Origin: a virus
DNA length: 24,939 nt
Virus record (IMG/VR): IMGVR_UViG_3300045051_000279
Span: 1-24,939 of that record
Reading direction: 5' to 3' (one strand)
This document shows positions 1-6,715 of this stretch, one piece after another. The position numbers and the translations under genes were made by a program. Below the pieces are notes generated by a model. It was not told the DNA's origin and searched no databases. It saw nothing but the letters and a program-made list of their open reading frames with translations. Positions within the stretch are counted from its first letter, which is position 1; each line of letters starts with the position of its first letter.

Positions 1-178
1 TTTGGTTGCCGTAATCATCACGCTGCGCTTTCAATTTCTTAATCTCTTTTTTTGCTTTTTTGTACCTTGCTTCATAAAGCTTGTACAACTTGTAATAATC
101 CTTGCCGGCATAAGCCGTTGCTCCGATTGATAGCATCATAACCGCCACCAAAAGGGATGCTGCGATTGTTTTTTTCAT
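1..178 (-). CDS. Small exported protein with signal peptide, 3' end outside window
   Basis: The ORF reads leftward from an ATG at 178 and is still open at base 1, giving at least 59 residues. It starts MKKTIAAS, followed by a hydrophobic stretch (about residues 8-22) and ATAYA-G, which looks like a classical Sec signal peptide cleaved after Ala24. The mature part begins GKDYYKLYKLYE and turns into a Lys-rich, probably helical segment. It sits behind a terminator (254-276) and a promoter-like sequence (217-244), so it may be a separate transcription unit at the end of the lysis region. The leader is A-rich with no Shine-Dalgarno motif. Family not recognised. A spanin-like or secreted accessory role is possible but not shown. 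Confidence 0.7.
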   Translation of the reverse strand, partial: MKKTIAASLLVAVMMLSIGATAYAGKDYYKLYKLYEARYKKAKKEIKKLKAQRDDYGNQ

Positions 179-216
179 AGGTTGTTTTGTGTTTAATTAT
201 TACTAACCTTTACTAT

Positions 217-244
217 ACTTTATCATATCCACAAATCATGTCAA
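217..244 (-). promoter_or_regulatory. Promoter-like sequence before the exported-protein gene
   Basis: On the minus strand a perfect TTGACA (239-244) is followed after 16 bases by TAAAGT (217-222), a 4/6 match to the sigma70 -10 box. It lies just downstream of the terminator at 254-276 and upstream of the ATG at 178, where a new transcription unit would need a promoter. TATGAT and TATAGT are also nearby but at poor spacings. No transcript data are available. Confidence 0.4.
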
Positions 245-253
245 CACATCAAA

Positions 254-276
254 AACACCCCATAAATAGGGGTGTT
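254..276 (-). terminator. Intrinsic terminator after the holin-like gene
   Basis: An 8-bp perfect stem, AACACCCC (254-261) with GGGGTGTT (269-276), closes a 7-base loop. Read on the minus strand, the distal arm runs into a T tract. It lies 48 bases past the stop of the holin-like gene, where the long leftward late transcript could end. Confidence 0.75.
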
Positions 277-282
277 AAAAAG

Positions 283-291
283 TTATCCACA
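283..291 (+). other. Isolated DnaA-box-like 9-mer
   Basis: TTATCCACA matches the TTATNCACA DnaA-box consensus exactly. A single copy this size can occur by chance in 25 kb. It is recorded because the same 9-mer occurs in the cluster at 24647-24703. Confidence 0.2.
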
Positions 292-324
292 ACCATATCG
301 TTGATAAAAACGAAATGGTTTTTA

Positions 325-498
325 TTACATGCCTTTTTGCATTTTGGCAACGCCACCACGCAAGAAAATGAAGCCGGCACCATCAAGGATCATCTGCTTG
401 TCGCCTTGGATCAAGCCAAGCACGATCATCAGCCCGCCCACAATATAGGTTTTTTTACCGCTTAGGTACTCAACCGCGGAAGTAATGAAATTCCACAT
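325..498 (-). CDS. Holin-like small membrane protein
   Basis: A 57-residue ORF starts at ATG 498 and stops at TAA 325-327. It begins MWNFITSAVEYLSGKKTY, then has a hydrophobic stretch (IVGGLMIVLGLIQG, about residues 19-32), a short polar turn (DKQM) and a second weakly hydrophobic stretch (ILDGAGFIFLRGG) before a basic C-terminus. Small phage proteins with this GKKTY-then-membrane layout are common beside endolysins and are usually called holins or holin-like. Its position two genes after the M23 peptidase, followed by a terminator, supports a lysis role. The leader is A-rich without a Shine-Dalgarno motif. The class is not certain, because the second hydrophobic stretch is short for a membrane span. 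Confidence 0.65.
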   Translation of the reverse strand: MWNFITSAVEYLSGKKTYIVGGLMIVLGLIQGDKQMILDGAGFIFLRGGVAKMQKGM

Positions 499-508
499 AG
501 TTTTGCTT

Positions 509-838
509 TTATAATTTATTATTATTTTTGCGTTCCTCTAAAATTGTAAGGATTTTTGTTTGCACATCTGACATTCGGCGCATCTCATTTTCAATATGCT
601 TAATGTCATTTTCCTTGATAAGCAACATGCTCGCATCAAGGCTTTTTAGGCTCTCTTTAATCTCATTGATAACATAATTGATTTTATCGTGTTTCAGCGG
701 GCAAGAAGTTTCAATTTTATCAATTCGTGCTGCTGCCTTAATGTCGGGGTCGGTGAAAGTCTTATATATGGCAAAGATTATGCCACCCAAAGTTGCTATT
801 GAAATGATCAATTGTAAGTTGTCCATGATTATATCCAT
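509..838 (-). CDS. Membrane-anchored coiled-coil protein of the lysis region
   Basis: This is a 109-residue protein with one N-terminal hydrophobic segment (about residues 9-26, including LIISIATLGGIIFAIYKTF), a single cysteine (SCPLKHD), and a long charged helical tail predicted to form a coiled coil (INEIKESLKSL through ILEERKNNNKL). An N-terminal anchor plus soluble helix between an endolysin and a holin-like gene recalls phage lysis accessory proteins of the XhlA or signal-anchor type, but I cannot assign a named family. A second ATG four codons in (826) could be the true start. The 74 bases upstream, back to the M23 stop, hold no other gene. Confidence 0.6.
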   Translation of the reverse strand: MDIIMDNLQLIISIATLGGIIFAIYKTFTDPDIKAAARIDKIETSCPLKHDKINYVINEIKESLKSLDASMLLIKENDIKHIENEMRRMSDVQTKILTILEERKNNNKL

Positions 839-912
839 TGTGGTATTTTGATAATTTTTTCATAGCGTTTTGGTATGGTATTTCGTCTTTTTTTATTATA
901 ACACATTTTGCT

Positions 913-1377
913 TTAGTCCTCGGCAATCACAATAAGGTTGCCCCATCCGCCATTTTTAAACCATGTGCGCTTTTCATAAACAACCACGCCATCGCAAGAA
1001 GATTTGAAAGGATAGCCAAAATCTGAATTGCCACCACCCATGCCGTTTACATCCACGCCCGGGTGAAAACCATATCCAACCCAATCAAGGAAGCCATAAC
1101 CAAAATTTCCCACATCCACTTTGCGCCCAAACATCTTTTCAAAATCAACCCCGGAAGGGTCTTTATAAAACTGATCCACTTTTGCTTTGCTCCAACCGGA
1201 AATATAATTGTACAACTGATCCACGGTTAAGCCTTCGGAAATTGAAAAATGAAGGTGGGCATAATACTGTCCGTTGCCATCTCCAACGGTTCCGATCGGG
1301 GTTACATATTTAATAACCCTTTGCCCCTTGCGCACAAAGTTTTTATCCATGTGTGCAAATAAGTGTAGCCTTTTCAT
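913..1377 (-). CDS. M23/LytM-type peptidoglycan peptidase with permuted halves (endolysin candidate)
   Basis: This 154-residue protein would cut peptide bonds in peptidoglycan during lysis or entry. All M23 zinc-site motifs are present but in reversed order. The half that normally ends the domain comes first: LFAHMDK with His9, VRKGQRV, PIGTVGDG, and AHLHFSI with the HxH pair His41/His43. A linker follows (WSKAKVDQFYKDP, about residues 62-74). The half that normally starts the domain comes last: HPGVD with His105 and Asp109, then YPF, DGVVVY and GWGNLIVIAED at the C-terminus. The break falls where canonical proteins join GN-x-VxI to YAH. There is no signal peptide, so a holin would be needed for release. 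The A-rich leader follows the previous stop by six bases. The family assignment is firm; activity of the permuted form is inferred. Confidence 0.88.
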   Translation of the reverse strand: MKRLHLFAHMDKNFVRKGQRVIKYVTPIGTVGDGNGQYYAHLHFSISEGLTVDQLYNYISGWSKAKVDQFYKDPSGVDFEKMFGRKVDVGNFGYGFLDWVGYGFHPGVDVNGMGGGNSDFGYPFKSSCDGVVVYEKRTWFKNGGWGNLIVIAED

Positions 1378-1383
1378 AGGTTT

Positions 1384-1620
1384 TTATTTTAAAAACTTTG
1401 AATAATGTGCAATACAAGCCTTTTTGCGCTCAATTTCATTAGTAAGATTTTTAATCTCAATTTCTTGGCTTTCCACAATGTCTTTTATGTTTTGCTCGGT
1501 CAATTCCTCAACAACTTCCGGGCGGGTGAATTTTGGCACGGAAATTTTAACTTCTTCAATCACTGCTTCAACTACTTCTTCAGCTGCGACTTCTTCGGCA
1601 TTTTTTTCTACTTTTTTCAT
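1384..1620 (-). CDS. Small acidic coiled-coil protein, function unknown
   Basis: This is a 78-residue, Glu/Val-rich protein. The N-terminal 30 residues are alternating KxEEVxxEEV-type acidic helix, followed by VPKFTRPEV and a C-terminal heptad-like segment (IKDIVESQEIEIKNLTNEIERKK) typical of a coiled coil. One cysteine lies near the end (KKACIAHY). It precedes the M23 gene in the same reading frame, separated by its TAA stop and two codons. Possible roles are a tail or lysis accessory or an oligomerising partner, but no family is recognised. Confidence 0.55.
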   Translation of the reverse strand: MKKVEKNAEEVAAEEVVEAVIEEVKISVPKFTRPEVVEELTEQNIKDIVESQEIEIKNLTNEIERKKACIAHYSKFLK

Positions 1621-1641
1621 AAAATTTTAATTAAATTTTTA

Positions 1642-1857
1642 TTATACTTTTTCAAAATACATTGGGTAGTTACAATAATTTATAATTCTTCCATTTGAAA
1701 TTATCAACTCAACGGTTTTATCCTCGTATAACAATATTTTTTCAATAGTATTTTCCGAGATCGTGCCATCTGTATTTTTTATTTTATCCCCTTTTCCAAA
1801 ACAAATCTCGGTACTATTTATAGTAAAAACCACAAATTTTAATTCACTTGTAATCAT
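1642..1857 (-). CDS. Hypothetical small protein
   Basis: This 71-residue ORF starts at ATG 1857. The pattern is beta-rich: MITSELKFVVFTINSTE, FGKGDKIKN, SENTIEKILLYEDKTVELIISNG, then INYCNYPMYF. The FGKGD..NTDG and EDKTVEL..SNGR segments resemble a small SH3-like or KOW-like barrel, which is only an impression. It lies in the same direction between the fibre and lysis genes, after a leader ending ACAAAACT, and is probably real. Function unknown. Confidence 0.5.
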   Translation of the reverse strand: MITSELKFVVFTINSTEICFGKGDKIKNTDGTISENTIEKILLYEDKTVELIISNGRIINYCNYPMYFEKV

Positions 1858-1864
1858 AGTTTTG

Positions 1865-1880
1865 TTTTATAATTATAAAA
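1865..1880. repeat. Perfect 16-bp AT palindrome
   Basis: TTTTATAATTATAAAA is fully self-complementary and lies in the short gap between the end of the fibre gene (1887) and the start of the next gene (1857). It contains TATAAT on both strands. It could be a weak promoter element or just AT-rich leader. No -35 box at good spacing is clear. Confidence 0.3.
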
Positions 1881-1886
1881 AACTTA

Positions 1887-3062
1887 TTAAGCAGTTCTAA
1901 CCCATCTATACACAACGATATAAGGCTGCAAGTTGTTATGCGCCGCGGAAGCATTTGCTGCTGCAACTGAGGAAATATTTGCATATCCAGTTGCTGCGAC
2001 TAACTGCCCACCACTAGCAACATCCGGGGTAAGTCTATATTGCGTTCCTGTGCCATAAGCTGTTCCTCCATTATTCCACCAAACATTTGTTGAGATTACT
2101 TGTACATTATGCCCATGTCCACTATCGCTGTGTCCATGTCCTTTTTCTCCACTTTCTGATCCAGTAAGAAGGTGCGTTTTTTCTCCACCAGTTTCACCCA
2201 AAACATCAAATTCGGTTTGCCCTGCATCAATCGCCACAGTAACCCTTCCGGTTCCATGTGCTGCCCAAGTTCCAATGCCTAAAAGCGTTGCCGGGTTAGT
2301 GGAAACATTAAAACTTCGGATGGTTCCAATTGGATTATTCCAATCAGTTATAGCCAATTTCAAATTCAAAAATGAAAGCTTTTTTAAAACCCAAGCCGCC
2401 GCGCTATCAAATAAGCCAAACTCATCAGCATCAACCGGTGTAGTTTTTGCGGAAGCTGCATGCACTCCGGCAAGTCCATCCACATAATTTTTGCTTGCCG
2501 CTTGTTGGGCAAGTGTTGGATCTGCAATTTGAATTTTAAGCTTCATTTCAACGCGGGTATCTAAAATGTTTGCGTTTAATATCGAAACGGCACCACTAGC
2601 AACCGTAACATCTGCCAACCTCAAAAATGGGTTAGCCGACCCGATCGCTGCTTGGATGGTTGCATCACTTGGTGATACTGGCGATCCTGCCGGCGTTCCA
2701 TCCACGGCAATAAGCTTCAATACATTGGTAATATCTGCGTTTGGTGTGGCTCCCTTGTCAACATATAAAACAATGGCATCCTTTCGTGGGTTGCCGCTTG
2801 AATTTGAAGAAATTGCCACGCTTGCATCGGCATCCGTAAGAAATCCGGGATATGCCATATTGGCGCCGGATGCTTTCAGAAAAGCCGCACCTTGCGCAAC
2901 CTTAACACTCATTGCCGGTACTGTTTCTTGGGTAACCAAAAGCTTGCTTGCTGCCAAATCATACACGCCCGGCACGCTCACTAACTGGCTCATCATAAAA
3001 TTTACTATTTCTTCGGGGTGCTGGGTTCCCCCGGATCGCATTGTTTGAAGTTTTGCCGCCAT
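1887..3062 (-). CDS. Tail fibre / receptor-binding protein with C-terminal collar-like domain
   Basis: This 391-residue protein is probably trimeric and distal on the tail. The N-terminal ~190 residues look like a baseplate-attachment region of short beta repeats (PGVYDLAAS, VTQETVPAMSVKV, DAIVLYVDKG, ADVTVASGAV). A linker follows (SFLNLKLAITDW). The C-terminal ~150 residues begin NPIGTIRSFNVSTNP and end HNNLQPYIVVYRWVRTA, a signature of phage collar or T4 gp10/gp12 C-terminal domains, where HxH motifs bind metal within the trimer. Here the sequence GHGHSDSGHGH lies at about 308-318. It follows the other tail-tip genes. Its specific receptor is unknown. Confidence 0.8.
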   Translation of the reverse strand: MAAKLQTMRSGGTQHPEEIVNFMMSQLVSVPGVYDLAASKLLVTQETVPAMSVKVAQGAAFLKASGANMAYPGFLTDADASVAISSNSSGNPRKDAIVLYVDKGATPNADITNVLKLIAVDGTPAGSPVSPSDATIQAAIGSANPFLRLADVTVASGAVSILNANILDTRVEMKLKIQIADPTLAQQAASKNYVDGLAGVHAASAKTTPVDADEFGLFDSAAAWVLKKLSFLNLKLAITDWNNPIGTIRSFNVSTNPATLLGIGTWAAHGTGRVTVAIDAGQTEFDVLGETGGEKTHLLTGSESGEKGHGHSDSGHGHNVQVISTNVWWNNGGTAYGTGTQYRLTPDVASGGQLVAATGYANISSVAAANASAAHNNLQPYIVVYRWVRTA

Positions 3063-3074
3063 AAAATTGAAGGA

Positions 3075-3344
3075 TTATTTTTTAATTAAAAGTGATGTTT
3101 GTGTATCTATTTTATAATCAAGCGGGCTTTCCGGCGTAATATCTTCAAAACGCTGTAAAATGTCCATCTTGTCTAAGTTGCAAGCGATTTTCTTGCCTTC
3201 CTTTTCAATCCAACCAATGATGAATTTTCCAACTTCCATTTTTGGATCATTTGAAACACTCATGTTTAATTGCTGCTCACCGTGAAGCCTCCCGTCAAGG
3301 GTTGCAATAATATCGCCGGTTTTTTTGTCGTAAAATAGGATCAT
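3075..3344 (-). CDS. Hypothetical tail-region protein
   Basis: An 89-residue ORF from ATG 3344. It begins MILFYDKKTGDIIATLDGR, a beta-hairpin-like start seen in several small phage proteins encoded among fibre genes, and continues GKFIIGWIEKEGKKI, DMDILQRFEDITPESPLDY. No membrane segment or catalytic motif is visible. It is co-oriented and tightly spaced (12 bases) before the fibre gene and may be a fibre accessory or chaperone. That role is inferred from position only. Confidence 0.55.
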   Translation of the reverse strand: MILFYDKKTGDIIATLDGRLHGEQQLNMSVSNDPKMEVGKFIIGWIEKEGKKIACNLDKMDILQRFEDITPESPLDYKIDTQTSLLIKK

Positions 3345-3391
3345 TTTGATTTTTTATTTTGCACCGTTATTTTATCACAAAGCAAATTAAA

Positions 3392-3790
3392 TCACAATTT
3401 GCCTTTGTCCTTGTAAATAAAATATTTATAATTGAAAATCCAACTTCCCGATCCATAACCACTATCAAAGGTAAAAACCAAATACACATTGGTTGCATCG
3501 GCATAGGCATAAGCATCGAAAGTTTCCACTGGATCACCCAAGCGCCCGCCGTTTGGCATTTCTGCCCAACCATGCGCACAAACATCATTATAGGCTTGCA
3601 CCATTGGGATATACCCCAAGCCGTGCGGTATGGTAACAATCCCCGGGGCGTTCCAAAAAACTTCAATCGTTCCGCTGCCGGAAGCCGCCCCCTTCATAAG
3701 CGGGTATTTTGTGGTAAGCGCCATGTCTTTATCTGCTCCGGTTTCGGCATCAACGCTTTTTTTTGATATTCTAAATCCCCAATCTCCCAT
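3392..3790 (-). CDS. Tail-tip protein, third copy of the repeated 'DWGxRIS' domain
   Basis: A 132-residue protein starting MGDWGFRISKKSVDAETGADKD and ending YKYFIYKDKGKL. Its start, its central TIPHGLGYIPMVQAY segment and its aromatic C-terminus match each repeat of the larger gene just upstream (VDWGMRISKDGYDAETCTDD, VDHGLGYIPSAMVY, YYYIIFKK). It is therefore a stand-alone paralogue. The domain is beta-rich and glycine/aromatic-rich, as expected for an outer tail or decoration protein. The gene starts four bases past the preceding stop. The exact role is unknown; surface binding or fibre decoration is likely. Confidence 0.65.
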   Translation of the reverse strand: MGDWGFRISKKSVDAETGADKDMALTTKYPLMKGAASGSGTIEVFWNAPGIVTIPHGLGYIPMVQAYNDVCAHGWAEMPNGGRLGDPVETFDAYAYADATNVYLVFTFDSGYGSGSWIFNYKYFIYKDKGKL

Positions 3791-4040
3791 AAAATTAAGT
3801 CAAAGGTTTTTTGAAAATTATATAATAATAGGTAAAATCCGTGCGCCACATTGATCCAAATTCTATTGGGTCTAAATCGTTATATCCCACAAAAAGGTTG
3901 GTTTCATCCACCCCATACATCAAACCGGTATTTCCACCAAAAAGTGGGTTAAGGTAAAAAGTCAATCCGCGCGCCGGGTAAATATAATCCGTGCCATCTT
4001 TTCTGCCGTACACCATAGCGGAAGGGATATACCCCAAGCC
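3606..4040. repeat. Two 17-bp identical copies marking a gene-internal duplication
   Basis: GGGATATACCCCAAGCC occurs at 3606-3622 and again at 4024-4040. On the minus strand it encodes the conserved GLGYIP of the repeated tail domain. Identity at silent positions suggests a fairly recent duplication or gene conversion between the two adjacent genes. Confidence 0.6.
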
Positions 4041-4592
4041 ATGATCCACACTAAGCGTGCCACCATGTCCGCCGTTTCCTTGTAAGTGTACAATATTGGT
4101 GAAAAAACTACTTGAAAAAATAAGTTGATCATCGGTGCAAGTTTCGGCATCGTATCCATCCTTGGAAATTCTCATGCCCCAATCAACGCCCGCCGCGCCA
4201 CCTGCTCCACTCACAACAATATCTTCGGGATCGACTGCGGAAAAATCGCTTAAAAACACATACACCGTGAAATAAACTGTGGTGCCGTTAGCCAATCCCA
4301 TAAAGCCGTTTTCAATGTCAATTTCAACCCTATTTTGATAATTTCGTACGCTTGTATTTTTTATCCGGGAAATATTATTGGCGGTGCCGTTATAAACCAC
4401 ATAAAAAGGCGCATAAAATCCAATATTATGCGTTATGGTAATGGTGTTCACACCTGCCGCCGGTACGGTTCCAGTTACGCTATAACGGTTGAAAATTTTA
4501 AGCGTTTGAAAGCTACTTGAAAATGCCAAAAAGCGGTCGGGGCAATTGTCCGCCGGATAGCCCTTTTGCGAAATTGCCAATCCGTAATCCAT
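3795..4592 (-). CDS. Tail-tip protein with two tandem repeats of the 'DWGxRIS' domain
   Basis: A 265-residue protein built of two similar halves. Repeat 1 starts MDYGLAISQKGYPADNCPDR with FLAFSSSFQTLKI, then ITITHNIGFYAPFYVVYNG. Repeat 2 starts VDWGMRISKDGYDAETCTDD with LIFSSSFFTNIV, then LSVDHGLGYIPSAMVYG. Each half has one Cys at the same place (DNC, ETC). A short Ser/Gly/Ala linker (VSGAGGAAG) separates them. The protein ends in an aromatic strand (FTYYYIIFKKPLT). The neighbouring 132-aa gene is a third copy. I know this start pattern only as an uncharacterised domain in tail proteins of environmental phages. A receptor or glycan-binding role is inferred. Confidence 0.7.
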   Translation of the reverse strand: MDYGLAISQKGYPADNCPDRFLAFSSSFQTLKIFNRYSVTGTVPAAGVNTITITHNIGFYAPFYVVYNGTANNISRIKNTSVRNYQNRVEIDIENGFMGLANGTTVYFTVYVFLSDFSAVDPEDIVVSGAGGAAGVDWGMRISKDGYDAETCTDDQLIFSSSFFTNIVHLQGNGGHGGTLSVDHGLGYIPSAMVYGRKDGTDYIYPARGLTFYLNPLFGGNTGLMYGVDETNLFVGYNDLDPIEFGSMWRTDFTYYYIIFKKPLT

Positions 4593-4601
4593 ATTTTTTC
4601 T

Positions 4602-4814
4602 TTAAAATTTCCCGGGTAAATAGCCAAGCACAACTCGCACGGTTCCGGTATCATCCTTCATGGTCTGTTTTGGCGTGGTGCCATCAAGTTGTATTTTTCC
4701 ATCGGCGCCAATGCTTAAAATACCATTCACGGTTGAAAGCTGGCGTTCTTCAAGCGTCTTAACTCGCTTTTGAAGGTTTCGTATAATGTCCACAAAGTCG
4801 CTATCTATTGGCAT
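4602..4814 (-). CDS. Small tail protein with coiled coil, hypothetical
   Basis: ATG 4814 lies one base past the hub stop codon and gives 70 residues. An upstream in-frame TTG at 4829 is less likely. The N-terminus is a short helix with heptads (DFVDIIRNLQKRVKTLEERQLS), followed by a beta-like segment (NGILSIGADGKIQLDG) and TVRVVLGYLPGKF at the end. A trimeric coiled coil followed by a small beta domain is common in fibre-tip or hub-extension proteins. It sits between the hub and the repeated tail-tip genes, which fits a connector role. The function is inferred from layout only. Confidence 0.6.
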   Translation of the reverse strand: MPIDSDFVDIIRNLQKRVKTLEERQLSTVNGILSIGADGKIQLDGTTPKQTMKDDTGTVRVVLGYLPGKF

Positions 4815-4815
4815 A

Positions 4816-5850
4816 TCATTTTGGTTCAAAAGTTATATTAACGGTGCCATCATTTTGCACTGTTCGCTTGATAACCCGGTAAGAGGCATCAATTTCTTCA
4901 TTCGGGATTATCATTTTCAACCAATCGCCAACCCCAAAATTTACATACTGGATGGTGTCATAATCGGCGGTAATATTGATCCCCAATTTCGGGAATTTTT
5001 CATTATCCAAAAATTTATCGCCTTTGTCTTGAAGCGTGGTTAATTCGATCACATCTTTCTCACTCAATGTGCTTTGCAAAAGATTGAAAACTTCTTGGTA
5101 AACCGGTTCGGCATCGCGCACCACAACCAATCCACCTTCGCCAATTCCATCACCAAACACAATCACTTCATTGGTTACGCTATCCAAAAATGGCTTGCGG
5201 ATGCTGTAAGTGTCAATATTCACATTGTCTTGCAAGACAATCTCCGGGCGTTGCGTTCCTTTATTTGGAAAATAAACATTGAAAGCCTTATTATTATCAA
5301 TTTCAAAATCGTAACCGTTTTTAACTTGGGTGTTGCTCATACCCTCAATAGCATCCTTGATGTTTTTGTACCGGAAAGTTCTATCACGATCAACCGTTGT
5401 TGGATCTGCTCCTCGGGTTATGCCAAAATCGCCGTTTGTCAAAGCCTGTGTGTACGCTATAAGCCCCCAAGCAATATTGCTTGCATCCTCGCTTATGTAT
5501 TCCGCCAAATCTGCCGTGTAGCGCCTTGCAAGAAGCGAAAAGAAGCCTTTGCTTGCAATCTGCATGCTTCCTTGCTCGCCTTTTCCGCGGCTCATCACAA
5601 TATCGGAAATATACCCGGAATAAACAAGGTTGCCGGCAACATCGTAAATATAAAGTTCCTTGTACTCATCAGTTAGGATGGAAAGTGGGGTTACGCCGTA
5701 AGTGTCCGCGATTTGCTTTAAAATTTGGCGTTCAAAAGTAACCGTGGCGCTCCGGTCATTGTTCAATTCTTCGCTAAAGGATAGGGAAGTGAAAGGCAAA
5801 TCATGTTGCTTGCTCCCATCCAAATTTTTAACAATTACTCTGAAAAACAT
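4816..5850 (-). CDS. Tail hub / Tal-like baseplate protein
   Basis: This is a 344-residue protein starting MFFRVIVKNLDG. The chosen ATG at 5850 lies four bases past the Dit stop; a longer start at 5877 would overlap Dit. The N-terminal region has the look of hub proteins that follow Dit: SLSFSEELNNDRSATVTFER, then LYIYDVAGNLVYSGYISD, characteristic of phage hub and gp27-like domains that describe a local plane and tail tip. The C-terminus (VNFGVGDWLKMIIPNEEIDASYRVIKRTVQNDGTVNITFE) is typical for the family. No peptidase or lysozyme domain is present, so this is a short structural hub rather than a long Tal with enzymatic tail. Confidence 0.75.
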   Translation of the reverse strand: MFFRVIVKNLDGSKQHDLPFTSLSFSEELNNDRSATVTFERQILKQIADTYGVTPLSILTDEYKELYIYDVAGNLVYSGYISDIVMSRGKGEQGSMQIASKGFFSLLARRYTADLAEYISEDASNIAWGLIAYTQALTNGDFGITRGADPTTVDRDRTFRYKNIKDAIEGMSNTQVKNGYDFEIDNNKAFNVYFPNKGTQRPEIVLQDNVNIDTYSIRKPFLDSVTNEVIVFGDGIGEGGLVVVRDAEPVYQEVFNLLQSTLSEKDVIELTTLQDKGDKFLDNEKFPKLGINITADYDTIQYVNFGVGDWLKMIIPNEEIDASYRVIKRTVQNDGTVNITFEPK

Positions 5851-5854
5851 GTGG

Positions 5855-6715
5855 TTAAATTCCCATGTAAGCATCACGCCAAGTTATTTCCGCTTTGGCG
5901 TTTGCATTGGTATTAGTTCCGGTTAATTTAATGATGTTTACGCCTGGATCAATTTTAAACCAATCCCCGGCAACATACTGCATAATATTTGTGGCACCGT
6001 TCAAAATCGCCGTGCGGTTGAAAATGTCAATGTCAATATAATCATCCGATCCAAGGGTATAAGTAAAGCTTAAAGTTTCCCCGGTGGTTTCATTTTGGAT
6101 GCTTGGGTTTTCGGCTGCGCCATAAATTCTGATAGTTGGGAAGCTTGCCACATTGCCCTCATTCTCAATTTCCAAGGCATTGCTTGCCCCGGCTGCCATT
6201 GCAAAAGGCAATCCCATTGGCACCGCTCCGCCTCCGCCACCGTACACTTCCGCCGTATCCATCTTTTCGGTGGTTGAAAGCAAGAAGGGAAATGGCGCCA
6301 CAAGCTCAAAATGGAAGTCTGCCCGCACCATTTTACCTTTTTGGTATGGTATGTCGGGTCGGCTGTTTAAAATCACGCTAGCGGTCAATTCTAGCCCTTC
6401 CCGGGTGGTGATTATTATATCCTTCAATCCATTTGGGAAAGCCAAAGCCTCCAAAAGTTCTTTTCTTAGGCTTTCAAAGTCTGCGGTGTTTTGGGCTATA
6501 ATCTCGCCTTCCACGGTCAATATACGCCTTCCGTAATTGTAATTTCCCAATTGGGCGCCGTAATAATTGCCCCGGCTCTTTACATCAACTTGCGCTTCCG
6601 GGAAATCAAAGCCGGAAAGCTTGTTGAAAAGGTACCCGCTTTCATAGGTTCCAATAGGCAAGTAAAAACTGCCATTTTTTGCCCGGTCATATTTCAATTG
6701 AATTTGCGTAATCAT
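5855..6715 (-). CDS. Distal tail protein (Dit)
   Basis: A 286-residue protein of the siphovirus distal-tail family, which forms the hexameric ring joining tube and baseplate. Typical features are the N-terminal FNKLSGFDFPEAQVDV-like strand, the GNYYGAQLGNYNYGRRILTVEGEI segment (about residues 48-74), FESLRKELLEAL with the NGL turn, and the mid-protein RADFHFELVAPFPFL motif. A C-terminal galectin-like half follows (FPTIRIYGAAENP, GDWFKIDPGVNIIKLTG). The ATG overlaps the tape-measure stop (TAATG). Order after the tape measure and before the hub is the canonical position. Confidence 0.88.
   Translation of the reverse strand: MITQIQLKYDRAKNGSFYLPIGTYESGYLFNKLSGFDFPEAQVDVKSRGNYYGAQLGNYNYGRRILTVEGEIIAQNTADFESLRKELLEALAFPNGLKDIIITTREGLELTASVILNSRPDIPYQKGKMVRADFHFELVAPFPFLLSTTEKMDTAEVYGGGGGAVPMGLPFAMAAGASNALEIENEGNVASFPTIRIYGAAENPSIQNETTGETLSFTYTLGSDDYIDIDIFNRTAILNGATNIMQYVAGDWFKIDPGVNIIKLTGTNTNANAKAEITWRDAYMGI

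Noticed and set aside
187-465. Plus-strand ORF of 92 codons covering the holin-like gene
   Set aside because: It is antisense to a good small membrane-protein gene and crosses a terminator hairpin. Its protein has no coherent pattern.
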